Part shown: positions 31,664 through 43,344 of the stretch, piece after piece
How positions within the stretch are numbered: the first letter of the stretch is position 1
Layout of the letters: each line of letters starts with the position of its first letter
Assembly (NCBI GenBank): GCA_032716605.1
Contig: CM064492.1
Coordinates: 55,412,364 to 55,476,363, forward strand
Reading direction: 5' to 3'
DNA length: 64,000 bases
DNA from: Paralithodes platypus
Lineage: Eukaryota > Arthropoda > Malacostraca > Decapoda > Lithodidae
Translations under genes and position numbers: made by a program
Notes under the pieces: generated by a model
What the model was told of the DNA's origin: nothing
The model's database searches: none
Seen by the model: only the letters and a program-made list of their open reading frames with translations

Positions 31664-31975
31664 TAAGGGGAGATGGGCTGTTTTCTGGTCCCCCATCTCC
31701 CTCATGTTGAGCCTCATTAGTTTTCAGACTTTAAGATGTTTGCCTCATTACTTTGTCGATTTTAGGACCTTTCGCCCCATTTCTTTGTAAATATTAAGAC
31801 CTTTCGTGCTATTTAGGTGTCGATATGTTTTCCTGGCGAACGATTTTGGAAGAACCGGCCTTTGGCCCGGACATTTTTCTAGCGAAAAATATACAAATTA
31901 ATCTAGAAGTGGAATCTAATGGATGTATTTTGTTAACTTCATTGGCGGTTTAGGGAGAAAACTGAAAAAAGATGA
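31664..31975 (+). mobile_element. Foldback TTAA family, half copy
   Basis: Begins TTAAGGGGAGATGGGC (TTAA 31662-31665 or so). The core has CCTGGCGAACGATTTTGG, CCGGCCTTTGGCCCGG and the TTTTTCTAGCGAAAAAT hairpin. Confidence 0.75.
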
Positions 31976-32152
31976 GTATGTAAACAAATAGACCCAAATA
32001 TATATCCAGTCTCTTTAAGAACAAGTATGGTCGAGAGGGAAATGTATTATAAGGCTTCAGTGAAAAGGAAAACCCTCTCAGGAAGAATAAATAAGACCTT
32101 TAGGAGAACAAGAGGAAACGTCTGGAAGTCGAGGCAGGGGAGAATATTCCAG

Positions 32153-32345
32153 TTAAGGGAAGATGGCTCATTTTTCTGGTCCCCCTTCTTCGTTAGGTTT
32201 AGGCCCATTAGTTTTCAGATGTTAATTTAAGAGGTTTGCCTCATTAGTTAGTCAATTTTAAGACCTTTCGCCCCATTTCTTTGTCAATATTTAGACCTTT
32301 CGTGCTATTTAGGTGTCGATTTTTTCCCTGGCGAACGATAGTGAG
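32153..32345 (+). mobile_element. Foldback TTAA family, short half copy
   Basis: Starts TTAAGGGAAGATGGC; ends after CCTGGCGAACGATAGTGAGCC. Confidence 0.7.
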
Positions 32346-32966
32346 CCTGTAATGTTCATACTAAGCATAAACATTATAAACTTATTATATCATAAACGGT
32401 ACTGTACACTACATAATTTAAGTGTTATTGGATCAGCTGATTTGGAGAATTGGCGCTGGTGACAATAGAAAACAATTAGTCCATGAGCCAGGCCAGATAT
32501 CGGTACCACCTGGGGTGACTAAACACGAATGGTACTAAAATGTTTATAGAGGGACTGTAAGTACATTAAGATATGATAGCCTTCTCGCACTGGTAGCTTA
32601 GTCTAATTTTTTTGATGCAATAGGGGCGCTACCCAAAAATAAAGATGTTTAGCGTGACGCTCGGCGTTTTCCTCATTTTCTTTAAAATCCATCACACAAT
32701 CATCGCGAAACTTTGAACACCTATGTAGAATTATATTCTCTACCAGAGTTGTTCCTAGGTATTTTTCAAATTTCCTCATATTTCGGAATATACTCTATAT
32801 TTTTGGGTATTTTCCTCTAAATCTAGAATAAATCCTTAAATATGGGGAACATTGAAAAATATATTCTAACAGCTCTTGTAGCTTATTTGATTCTCTACAA
32901 GAATTATTCGCATGTGTATTTCAAGTTTCTCCATATTTAGGGGTTTATTTCATATTTGGGGATTTT
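32346..32966. other. AT-rich spacer, no gene seen
   Basis: Bases 32428-32490 share a diverged repeat with 592-655 (GCTGATTTGGAGAATTGG-like, then GACAATAGAAAA). Could be intron sequence of the exon at 33073. Confidence 0.4.
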
Positions 32967-33072
32967 TTGTTATATTTTGGGGATAATTTATTATTGGAAG
33001 GAGCAAACTATGTAGAGTGGTTTCCATGTAATGTGTTTGTTTGTTCATGGTTTAATGGTGATAGTTTTGCAG

Positions 33073-33381
33073 GTGTGGTGTCGACTGTTGACGGCAGGAT
33101 GGAACCATCTGCGAGGAAGAGAGCACGGATCGACTGTATCATCCACTGCTCTGATGATGACAGCGATGCTCTGGTGTCTCCACAGGATTTGGACTCCTGG
33201 AACACATTGCTCAGGGCTGCAGAAATCAGGCAGCATGATCCATTCCCCTGGAAGCAGCCAAGGGCCTTGAAGAAGGAGGAATACCACACATACATTATCA
33301 CCGTAAATGTCGTAGTCTCTTTACAATGAAGAAGTCACTGGATTCTATCCTTGCCAAGGGTGTCAAGATAGAATCAGCAAG
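33073..33381 (+). pseudogene. Partial exon of an uncharacterised Cys/His-motif protein, frameshifted and cut by a gap
   Basis: The only host-like coding piece. A good splice acceptor (GATAGTTTTGCAG, ending 33072) precedes it. An ATG at 33099 opens MEPSARKRARIDCIIHCSDD, then VSPQDLDSWNTLLRAAEIRQ. Near 33240 the frame must shift by one base to continue: the other frame encodes YHRKCRSLFTMKKSLDSIL, running into the N gap. C-X2-3-C and H-X3-C spacing suggests a zinc-binding N-terminal domain. I recall such sequences as repeated uncharacterised proteins in animals, but cannot name the family. The shift may be decay or an assembly error beside the gap. Confidence 0.55.
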
Positions 33382-33481
33382 NNNNNNNNNNNNNNNNNNN
33401 NNNNNNNNNNNNNNNNNNNNNNNNNNNNNNNNNNNNNNNNNNNNNNNNNNNNNNNNNNNNNNNNNNNNNNNNNNNNNNNNN
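33382..33481. other. Assembly gap (100 N)
   Basis: Exactly 100 N, the usual placeholder for a gap of unknown size. Confidence 0.99.
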
Positions 33482-34835
33482 AGTGTGGGTACTAGAGAGA
33501 TAGAGATTGTTTATATATAGATAGTGTGGGTACTAGAGAGAATAGAAAATTGTTTTATATATAAGATAGTGTGGGGTATCTAGAGAGATAGATATGTTTT
33601 ATAAGATAGATAAGTTGTGGGTACTAGAGAGATCGAGATTGTTTTTATCATATAAGATAGTGTGGGTACTAGAGAGATAGAGATTGTTTTATCTATATAG
33701 ATAGTGTGGGTACTAGAGAGATAGAGATTGTTTTTATATATGGGTAGTGTGGGTACTAGAGAGATAGAGATTGTTTTTATATATAGATACGGGTCGGGTA
33801 CTAGAGAGATTAGAGTATTGTTTTAAATATATACATAGTGATGGGTCACTGGAAGAGAGATTAGAGATTGTTTTATATTATATAGATAGTGATGGGTACT
33901 AGAGAGATCAGAGATTGTTTTATATATAGATAGTGTGGGTACTAGAGAGATAGAGATATGTTTTATATATAGATAGCTGTGGGGTACTAGAGAGATAGAG
34001 ATTGTTTTATATATAACATAGTGTGGGTACTGAGAGAGTATAGAGATTGTTTTATAATATAGATAGTGTGGGTACTAGAGAGATAGAGTCATACTTTTAT
34101 TATATATGATGAGTTGTGGGTACTGAGAGAGATAGAGATTAGTTTTATTTATATAGATAAGACCGTGTGGGTAGCAGAGGAGATAGAGATGTTTATATAT
34201 AGATAGGTGTTTACTAAGAGATGAGATGGTTTTATATGTTACATAGTGTGGGTACGAGCGTAGAGAGATAGAGATTGTTTATAATAATAGATAGTTGTGG
34301 GTACTAAAGAGAGGATAGAGAATTGTTTTATATATCATATTGTCGGTACTAGAGAGATAGATGAATTTGTTCCTTATATATACATAGTGTGGGTACTACA
34401 GAGTAGATAGAGAGTGTTGTTTTATATATAGAGCTAGTGTGGGTACTAGAGAGATAGAGATTGTGTTTATATGTATATAGTGTGGGTACTTGACGAGAGA
34501 GATAGAGCTTGTTTTAATATATACATTAGTGTGGGTACTAGAGAGATGGAGAAATATGTTTTCCTATATAGATAGTGTGGGTACTAGAGAGGATAGAGAT
34601 TGTTTTATGATATAGATTAGTGTTGTAGCTAGAGAGATAGAGATTGTTTTATATATAGATAGTGTGGGTTACTAGAGAGCTAGAGATTGTTTTATATATA
34701 TGGATAGTGTGTGTTACTAGAGAGCATAGTTAAGATGTTGTTAGCTATATATACATAGTTGTGGTTACTAGAGAGATAGAGATTTTTTGTAATATATATA
34801 TAGTTTGGGTACTAGAGAGATAGAGATCGTTTGAC
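33482..34835. repeat. 42-bp minisatellite next to the gap
   Basis: About 31 units of GTGTGGGTACTAGAGAGATA followed by GAGATTGTTTTATATATAGATA. Nearly every unit has single-base insertions or deletions, far more than other arrays here. Confidence 0.95.
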
Positions 34836-34876
34836 CCCTTTGATACCTAGTAGGGTCGTACTAAATTTAAGGGGCC

Positions 34877-35100
34877 CACCTCGCTATTTGTGTTTATCTT
34901 TCTCTCCCTCTCTCTTTGGCTTGTATCCATTCGGCCCCATTCAGTCTACTGTTTTAGGACGTTTACCCCCATCTAGGTGTCAACATTTTCTTGGCGAGCG
35001 GTAGCGAGCCAGTATACATATTTCTTTTGTTTTGGCAGCAAGCTAAATTTGTACATTTTTCGTTAGGAAAAAATTTCTCCGGTTGAAGGCCTTTCTTCAG
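34877..35100 (+). mobile_element. Foldback TTAA family, GGTGACC-arm type, half copy
   Basis: Starts TTAAGGGGCCCACCTCGC; contains TGTATCCATTCGGCCCCATT, GGCGAGCGGTAGCGAGCC and ACATTTTTCGTTAGG. Confidence 0.7.
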
Positions 35101-35114
35101 ATCCAATTCATATC

Positions 35115-35141
35115 ATCATCCCACCTTAAGGAGGAAGTGCT

Positions 35142-35178
<37 letters not shown>

Positions 35179-35515
35179 GATTTTGTTGTTAATTTCCTCA
35201 CTAGACTTCCATCAAGCTTAAAAATCCCCCCCCCCCCCCCCCCCTAGACCTCCTTTCAAGATACATTTGTAAATGTTTTGGTAGAAAAATGTTCCGGACA
35301 AAAGCCGGTTCTTCCTAAAATTACAGGCTCGCTATCGCTCGCCAAGCAAAAAATGATACCTAAATGACACGGAAGGTCTTAGTATTGACAAAGAAATGGG
35401 GCGAAAAGTCTAAAATTCGCCAAATTAATGGAACGAATGTCTTAATATCTCACAACTAACGGGGATAAGCATTAGGAAGAAAGGGGTCCATAAAAAGCGA
35501 CTATCTCCCCCATAA
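35115..35515. mobile_element. Foldback TTAA family copy with TA and poly(C) tracts
   Basis: Left TTAAGGAGGAAGTGC, TA tract 35143-35174, C run about 35227-35244, core hairpin near 35280-35345, right end CGACTATCTCCCCCATAAG. The left arm is short. Confidence 0.7.
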
Positions 35516-35574
35516 GGTTCAGATGATGCCCATAATTCTTGGCTTTCACATGTCTCTGTATTATCATCCTCTCG

Positions 35575-36600
35575 GACCCCTCACCTTCCACCCGTATCAC
35601 CCTATTCTCAACCCCACACCCTCACCTTCCACCCATATCACCCTCAACCCCCACACCAACCACCTTCCACCCTTATCACCTTCTCAACTCCTACACCAAC
35701 CATCTTCCACCCATATCACCCTCTCAACCCCCACACCAACCACCGTCCACCCATATCACCACCATCTCAAACTCCACCCATATCACCCTCTCAAACCCCC
35801 ACAACCCACCACCTTCCACTCATATCACCCTCTCAACCTCCACACCAACCACCTTCCACCCATATCACCCTTTCAACCCCCACACCCACCACCTTCCACC
35901 CATATCACCCTCTCAACCTCCACACCAACCACCTTCCACCCATATCACCCTCTCAACCCCCACACCAACCACCCATATCACCCTCCTCCAACTTCCACAC
36001 CAACTACCTTCCACCCATATCAACCCTCTCAACCCCCCCACACCCACCACCTTCCACCCATATCACCTTCTCAACCCCCACACCAACCACTCATATCACC
36101 CTCTCAACCCCCACACCCTCCACCTTCCACCCATATCACCCTCTCAGCCCACCACCTTCCACCCATATCACCCTCTCAACCCCCACACCAACCACCTTCC
36201 ACTCATATCACCCTCTCAACCCCCACACCAACCACCTTCCACCCATATCACCCTCTCAACCCCCACACCAACCACCTTCCATCCATATCACCCTCTCAAC
36301 TTCCACACCAACTACCTTCCACTCATATCACCCTCTCAACCCACACACCAACCACCTTCCACCCATATCACCCTCTCAACCCCCACACCAACCACCTTCC
36401 AACCATATCACCCTCTCAACCTCCACACCAACCACCTTCTCAACCCCCCCACACCAGCCACCCATATCACCTCTTCAACCCCCCACCTTCCACCCATATC
36501 ATCTCCTCTGCCCCCCCACCACCCACCTCCTCCACCCCCACACTAACCACCTTCCACCCACACATCACTCTTTCAGACAACCCCCCACACCCACACATGC
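35575..36600. repeat. 40-bp C-rich minisatellite
   Basis: About 25 units built of ACCTTCCACCCATATCACC and CTCTCAACCCCCACACCAAC. The Pro/His/Thr-rich open frames (e.g. 361 codons from 35523) are by-products. 36601-36751 is a C-rich tail without a gene. Confidence 0.95.
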
Positions 36601-36919
36601 AGGCATAATTATCTCAGTCAATCCCCCACCCCCGCCCTCACACATACAGAAATTACCCTCTCAGACAACCCCAACCCCCACCCCCCATGCAGGCATCCCT
36701 CTCTCAGGCCCCCTTCCCTTTTCCCACCCAACCCCATGACCCCCTTGCTCCTATTTATTTTATTTTTAAGAGACAATGAACGGAAGAAGGAAAAACACAG
36801 ATAAAACAAAAGGGTCCATGTGCCTAAAGGCATCCTCCATTCATAAATTGTGTGTAACAACTGGATTTAAACATTTGTAGATTGTAAGTTTGTGGAAAGC
36901 AATTCGAGGGAAGTGAATT

Positions 36920-38017
36920 CTAAAGAGTAGTAGCTCTGGGGATAAATGAATTCTGATAAGCAGAAGTTCTGCATTGTGGAGGAGAAAGTGTAAATTCATG
37001 GGCGCTCTCAGCTGCCCTAGTTCTACGGGGAAAGATGTGGAGAGGCGGCACAATTGAATCAAGTTCCTCGGAACAATTGCTGTGAAAATATCTGTAGAAT
37101 AATGCAAGGGATGCAACGTTTCTTCGTATGGATAATGTAGGAAGGTCCTGTGTGATTGCAGGGTTATTGATTAATCTAATAGCTTTATTTTGAATTTTGT
37201 CCAACTGCCTCAATGCAACCACTCCACTTCCACCCCCCAGAGGTGAACAGTAATCCATCTGAGAACGCACATGACTTTTATATATCACGGCCAACTGCTC
37301 GTCAGTGAAGAATTTTCGAACTCTGTACAGGAGTCCCACTGTTTTAGAGGCATTCTTAGCAATGCTTCTAACATAATGTGTCCAGCTCAAGTTAGTAGTT
37401 AATGTTACACCGAGAATGTCAATACTAGGGGAAGTGGGAATATTTACATCATTAAAAAATATATGGGAGTCAGTGAGATTCTGTCGGTTAGAAAATTGAA
37501 TGTACTTGGTTTTCTGTGCATTAAAGGAAACTAGATTCTTTTGTCCCCATCCATTAATTCTAGAAAGGTCCTGGTTCAGAGAAATTGCCATGTTTATTTT
37601 TGAATTTATAAGATCGGGTTGGGTGAAAGAATTGGTAAATGTGAAGGAACTGTGGAGTGTTGAGTCATCTGCGTAGGAATGTATTGGATTATGAGTGGTA
37701 GATATGAGATCATTGATATGAATGAGGAACAGAATTGGGGCCAAAACTGATCCCTGGGGAAAACCAGCATTTATTGAGTGAAATTGAGAATAAAGGCCAT
37801 CTACCATTACACATATTTTTCTGTTATGAAGATAAGAAGAAATTAGTGGAACTAATGATGCAAGGCCGTAGTGTGACATCTTCGACAATAAGGATTGATG
37901 CCAGACTCTATCAAATGCCTTTGATATATCCAGTGCTATTGTATGTGTTTCACCATGTTGGTCTGTAGCTTGGTTGATTTGATGCGTAAGCAAAGCATGT
38001 CTGCAGTTGATCGACAT
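36920..38017 (-). pseudogene. LINE A2 reverse transcriptase, C-terminal frame
   Basis: 365 residues: ALDISKAFDRVWHQSLLSKM, GFPQGSVLAPILFLIHINDL, catalytic YADDSTLHSS, NAQKTKYIQFSNR, the thumb block ILGVTLTTNLSWTHYV, then RSQMDYCSPL and IQNKAIRLINNPAI. This order is typical of LINE RTs in the Jockey/CR1 group. The frame begins after a break near 38020, upstream of which the same RT continues in another frame. The last residues also read out of frame at 36841-37116. Confidence 0.85.
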
Positions 38018-38778
38018 CGTCTAAAACCATATTGCCAATCACTGATTAATTTATTATTCTCAAGATGCTTAATTATGTGATTATTTAATATAATTTCAAA
38101 GACTTTACCAAGAGTGGAAGTTATAGCTATTGGTCTGTAGTTTGATGGATCTGAAGAGGCACCTTTTTTAGGAACTGGATGGATGTTTGCTTCTTTCCAG
38201 GGTACTGGGAAGCATGAGGTATGAGTACACAGACGGAAAATGTTTGCCAATACAGGAGCGAGCACCAAAGAGCAATTCTTAAGTACTATTGGAGGAATTT
38301 CATCTGGACCAGGAGCCTTATCTACCGAGAGATTCTGCAAAATAGTTTTGACATGTCTGGTGTGGATCTTAAGTGAGGGAATTTCAGGCGAATTAAAAAT
38401 AAGTACAGGGACATCTTGATTTATTTCATCTAAGGTTGAGTTGGTGGAGAAAATATCCGCAAGAAGGTTAGCTTTACCTCGTGGGTCACTTACAAGATTG
38501 CCAGTCGGAGATTTTAATGGTGGAATGGATGAAGCAGTAGTGAAGTTGGATTTAAATGAGTTAAGAGTAGACCAAAATATTTTGTTATCATTTGGATTAT
38601 TTAGAAGTTTATTTGCCTGCTTGTGGAGAAAGTTTGATTTAGTTAGGTTTAATACAGTTTTGGCATGATTTCTGATATTTCTAAAGTAATTAAAGGCTTC
38701 ATGTGTTTTTGATCTTGTGTATGCATTGTAGGCTATTGCTTTTTGTTCAGTTACTCTAGCACAAATATGGTCAAGCAT
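37936..38778 (-). pseudogene. LINE A2 reverse transcriptase, N-terminal frame
   Basis: 280 residues: linker between endonuclease and RT, then RT motifs VDKAPGPDEIPPIVLKN, FPVPWKEANIHPVPKKG, PSNYRPIAITSTLGKVFE and DWQYGFRR. The match ends at about 38020, where the RT continues in another frame. The block 38779-39053 continues the linker with further stops. Confidence 0.82.
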
Positions 38779-39053
38779 TTAGGTGAATTAGATCTTTTAC
38801 TGTACTTTTGATGAGGAATAAAAGTTTCCATTCCAATTTTTACAAAATCTTGTATGTGGCACAAGGTGGAGTGTGCATCATTAGAAAAGAAAGAGGTCCA
38901 GGGAATATCAATAAAGAAAACCTTGAAGACCCTCCCAGTCTGCCCTATCGTAATGCCATTTAGTCACCAAAACAGGTTCAGAGTGGGAAGGTGTGGTAGG
39001 TGATAGACAGGTGGCCTGTATCAGACAGTGATCAGAAGATCCAAGCGGGGACC

Positions 39054-39803
39054 TCACTGTAACATCATAATTTTCTGAATTGGTTGATAAAATAAGTCCA
39101 GTAGGTGGAAATTATGATTAGGATTATCTGGTACACGGGTAGGTTGGTTGACTAGTTGAGTGAGATTAAATGAGTCTGCAAATAGCTCACATTCAAGACC
39201 AGCATCATCAGTCCTGGCTGAATGAGTGAGCCATTCAACATTATGGACATTAAAATCACCCAACACAGTGATTTCAGAAGAAGCATTTAAGTTGAGGACA
39301 CTGAGTTGTGAGGACAGAGAATCAAAAAGACTTTGCTCTGGAGGAGTATTTGGGGAACGGTAGATGCAACATATGTATTTAAATTTACCAGCAGAAATTA
39401 ATTTGTATATAGAATAATCAAAATAGGGACAATTGAAACCAGTAACCTCCTCCAGGGCAATTTCAGATTTTGCGAAGCAACATACACCTCCTTTAGGTCT
39501 GAAATTTTGGAGCAGTTGATAACCTGGAAAATTAAATCTAGACGTGTCAGATGTGGATGTTACTTGAGTCTCTGTCAAAAAAAGGAGAGTAGGGGATTCT
39601 GTTTGAAGAAATTGGTGTACAGAATTGATGTTAGAGTGAAGTCCCCTTATATTGCTAAAGAAAAAGCTGCACCGACAAGCAGGTTTGGGACGTTGCAATG
39701 CTCTTGACACAGTCGCATGATGACGACCGGGAGGGCCCTGTGTCAATGACCCAACCCTGCCGGGGGTGGATATCCGAGGGACCACCAGGTTTGCTCTTAA
39801 CAA
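39054..39803 (-). pseudogene. LINE A2 apurinic-like endonuclease
   Basis: 249 residues: SNIRGLHSNINSVHQFL, LLFLTETQVTS (the catalytic Glu motif TET), GGVCCFAKS, CCIYRSPN, VLGDFNVHNVEW (GDFN motif) and LLDLFY. Matches the AP-endonuclease fold of LINEs. The SDH-type motif would fall after the frame ends. A second copy of the first two thirds lies at 40902-41463 because of the tandem duplication. Confidence 0.8.
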
Positions 39804-40913
39804 TTATTGTACTGCCATATTTATTGGGTAAGGTGTATGGTGTTACATGTATGATATGTAGTGGGAAGAGTAGTGTTTTATGGATAGAGGATAGCAATGT
39901 AGGGCAATGTCGTGAAGTTGGATGTGTATGTTATATAAAGAGGGTTTTCCTGATACCCCTGATGTGTGAGGCAGAAAAATATGTATCCAGCTACCAAGGC
40001 CTGGGAGAGAAAATGGAATTCAGGCAATTCCCTGAGTCTCCCGAAACCTTGGCGGTAGTACTTCCCTGGGCGGGGCTGCCTACCCCTACTACCTACAAAT
40101 ATTTCTCGCACTTCCCATGTTCCTGTAAACATAGTCACATCACTCTTTCAGACCTGCCCCCCTCCCTACCCCTCTACATGCTTCTCCCACTCGAACCTAC
40201 CTCCCCCCCCCCCCCCCCCCCCCTCACACACACACTCTCATAGCCACCTCCTTCACCATCAACCCCCCATGCCACCCCCACCCCTCACGACCTCTTTTTT
40301 TTTCTTTCACGAAGCTCGGATTCACATCATCATCTCACTCTCTTCTTTCACAGTCCCATCTTCAAATCCCCGTCCTCAAAGCCTCTCTCAGATCTTAATG
40401 CGACCCTTTGAATATCGCCTTTTGCGTGGCACCTTCGTATGATACAGTATATCCATTTCCATCTTCGTTTCCCTTTGACTCACTCTATCCTATCTCCTGC
40501 CTTTATAGCTTCCTCGTCCGCCTCTTTCTCTTTCTCCTCCTCCTCCTCTTCCCTTCCTCCTTTCCTCCTTTCTAGGTTCGAATCCCCGGACTGCCACATG
40601 TGTTTGTTAATTTCATAAATCGAGTTTAAGAGTAAAGTTGGTTGGTGGAGAGAACATAATAATTCCGTCCCTCCTCCTCCCTTACCCCTGTTTTCCATCT
40701 ACTCCCTATCCCTCCCTCCTCCTGTCCTCCTTTCCTCCCCATCCACTCTTCATCCTACCCTCCACCTATTCCTTTCCTCTCCTTCTTCTTCTCCTTCTCC
40801 TCCCTTCCTCATCGCACTTATCGCTTTTCATGTTTTTCCTTTAGTGTATTTTATATTTGTGTTGTGGTATCCTATCATTGTAGGACAGTTTCTGAATTGC
40901 ATCAAATTTCGTC
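39348..40913. repeat. Tandem duplication, unit 1 (~1.57 kb)
   Basis: Unit from ATTTGGGGAACGG to GTCATTT, repeated at 40914-42462 at roughly 98-99% identity by eye; length differs by ~17 bp, mostly in poly(C) and poly(T) tracts. ATTT is shared at both breakpoints. It contains the 5' part of LINE A, a C-rich stretch (40140-40300) and a SINE-like fragment. Confidence 0.92.
40575..40653 (+). repeat. SINE-like fragment with a tRNA B box
   Basis: GGTTCGAATCCCCGGACTGC followed by a ~65-bp conserved tail ending GTTGGTTGGTGGAGA. Copies at 42124-42202 (by the duplication) and 52532-52610 (independent). No A box is seen upstream, so it is a 5'-truncated tRNA-derived SINE or similar. Confidence 0.6.
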
Positions 40914-41463
40914 ATTTGGGGAACGGTAGATGCAACATATGTATTTAAATTTACCAGCCGAAATTAATTTGTATATAGAATAATCAATATAGGGACAATT
41001 GAAACCAGTAACCTCCTCCAGGGCAATTTCAGATTTTGCGAAGCAACATACACCTCCTTTAGGTCTGAAATTTTGGAGCAGTTGATAACCTGGAAAATTA
41101 AATCTAGACGTGTCAGATGTGGATGTTACTTGAGTCTCTGTCAAAAAAAGGAGAGTAGGGGATTCTGTTTGAAGAAATTGGTGTACAGAATTGATGTTAG
41201 AGTGAAGTCCCCTTATATTGCTAAAGAAAAAGCTTCACCGACGAGCAGGTTTGGGACGTTGCAATGCTCTTGACACAGTCGCATGATGACGACCGGGAGG
41301 GCCCTGTGTCAATGACCCAACCCTGCCGGGGGTGGATATCCGAGGGACCACCAGGTTTGCTCTTAACAATTATTGTACTGCCATATTTATTGGGTAAGGT
41401 GTATGGTGTTACATGTATGATATGTAGTGGGAAGAGTAGTGTTTTATGGATAGAGGATAGCAA
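40902..41463 (-). pseudogene. LINE A endonuclease fragment in duplication unit 2
   Basis: Repeats the endonuclease N-terminus (TETQVTSTSDTSRF, GGVCCFAKS, CCIYRSPN) and is cut after YRSPN at the duplication junction, so it is not an independent LINE insertion. Confidence 0.8.
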
Positions 41464-42462
41464 TGTAGGGCACTGTCGTGAAGTTGGATGTGTATGTTAT
41501 ATAAAGAGGGTTTTCCTGATACCCCTGATGTGTGAGGCAGAAAGATATATATCCAGCTACCAAGGCCTGGGAGAGAAAATTGAATTCAGGCTATTCCCTG
41601 AGTCTCCCGAAACCTTGGCGGTAGTACTTCCCTGGGCGGGGCTGCCTACCCCTACTACCTACAAATATTTCTCGCACTTCCCATGTTCCTGTAAACATAG
41701 TCACATCACTCTTTCAGACCTGCCCCCCTCCCTACCCCTCTACATGCTTCTCCCACTCGAACCTACCCCCCCCCCCCCCTCACACACACACTCTCATAGC
41801 CACCTCCTTCACCATCAACCCCCCATGCCACCCCCACGACCTCTTTTTTTTTTTTTTTCACCAAGCTCGGATTCACATCATCATCTCACTCTCTTCTTTC
41901 ACAGTCCCCATCTTCAAATCCCCGTCCTCAAAGCCTCTCTCAGATCTTAATGCGACCCTTTGAATATCGCCTTTTGCGTGGCACCTTCGTATGATACAGT
42001 ATATCCATTTCCATCTTCGTTTCCCTTTGACTCACTCTATCCTATCTCCTGCCTTTATAGCTTCCTCGTCCGCCTCTTTCTCTTTCTCCTCCTCCTCTTC
42101 CCTTCCTCCTTTCCTCCTTTCTAGGTTCGAATCCCCGGACTGCCACATGTGTTTGTTAATTTCATAAATCGAGTTTAAGAGTAAAGTTGGTTGGTGGAGA
42201 GAACATAATAATTCCGTCCCTCCTCCTCCCTTACCCCTGTTTTCCATCTACTCACCATCCCTCCCTCCTCCTGTCCTCCCTTCCTCCCCATCCACTCTTC
42301 ATCCTACCCTCCACCTATTCCTTTCCTCTCCTCCTTCTTCTCCTTCTCCTCCCTTCCTCATCGCACTTATCGCTTTTCATGTTTTTCCTTTAGTGTATTT
42401 TATATTTGTGTTGTGGTATCCTATCATTGTAGGACAGTTTCTGAATTGCATCAAATTTCGTC
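40914..42462. repeat. Tandem duplication, unit 2
   Basis: See unit 1. Contains a truncated LINE A endonuclease (40902-41463, minus) and the SINE-like fragment at 42124-42202. The plus-strand frames here (41264-41950) are antisense to the LINE and not genes. Confidence 0.92.
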
Positions 42463-43289
42463 ATTTATTATTACTCCATTGTATCCATTTATATTCACCT
42501 ACCGTATGACTTTCAATCTAAGCCTCTATGTATTTGTTTTTCTTTTTATTTATCAATATGATTAACTAATTGAGAACAATGAAGCGTTTTAACATTATAT
42601 TCTGGCAAACATAGCCGATTATTTTTGGCCTACAAAACACCTAAGGTAATGAGATGGCTAGGATATATGGCTATGAACTATATATCCTTTTACCTTCTCA
42701 CTCGCAAATATCCTATCAACCCTGGAATAATTTAGGCTGCATTTTTAGTATCTTCCAGTTTAGCATTACGTGTTTGGACTATTTATTGTGGCTATCATTA
42801 GACGATTTTATCCATCCATGGAAAAACGTGTGGGAACTGAAGAATTAATTGAGATAGTATTTACCTTCTATTCCTAGATATCCTTCCGAAACTGAATAAT
42901 ATCGTCTACTGATTACCAAAATATACCGTCAAAACTTGTCACAATCTTCAAGGGGTTAATTTTATTTTTCTCAGATTCTACTTTTAAAATTCGTCCTGTT
43001 ATTCAAGTTTTATTTTTTATCTCCCATTCACTTTGAAGTATCTCCTTTCTTGTTTTTCTTTTTTGTTCTATTCATTCGTACCTCGTCGTTCTCTCTCTCT
43101 CTCTCTCCAGTATATTTGTGTCCACTTCCTTCCTTCTTCTTTTCGACTTCTGTTCATTCTACCTTTCTCCTTTCTGTACCCATCCTGTATTTAAATATAC
43201 TTCACTCTATTCTCCCTCACTCTTCCTGCTTATTTTCTTATACTGCCAATGTATTTGATTTATAAATGCTCCTCTGGTATTCTACACAT
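42463..43289. other. AT-rich spacer with a MITE remnant
   Basis: About 42750-42957 resembles the right part of the CCCCTTC TTAA MITE family (GACGATTTTATCC, TTGAGATAGTATTTACC, CAAGGGGTTAA). No gene is supported. Confidence 0.5.

Positions 43290-43344
<55 letters not shown>
43290..43344. repeat. (CA)n(TA)n microsatellite
   Basis: CA then TA tract directly left of the next element. Confidence 0.95.

Larger units (their letters stand above)
36752..39900 (-). mobile_element. LINE family A, near full-length copy A2 (Jockey/CR1-type)
   Basis: Non-LTR retrotransposon on the minus strand. The 3' end is TCTCTTAAAAATAAAATAAA (36752-36770); the coding region holds an endonuclease then RT. The 5' limit is blurred because 39348-40913 is part of a tandem duplication. 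Three coding segments follow in different frames, so it is broken. Confidence 0.85.

Noticed and set aside
33482..34835. CRISPR-like array of regular 42-bp repeats
   Set aside because: Units are directly adjacent with no unique spacers, in eukaryotic DNA.
35523..36608. 361-codon Pro/Thr/His-rich open frame
   Set aside because: It is the 40-bp minisatellite read through; two other frames are equally open.
41264..41950. 228-codon plus-strand frame (also 39698-40243)
   Set aside because: Antisense to the LINE A endonuclease and its 5' region; no motifs; present twice only because of the tandem duplication.
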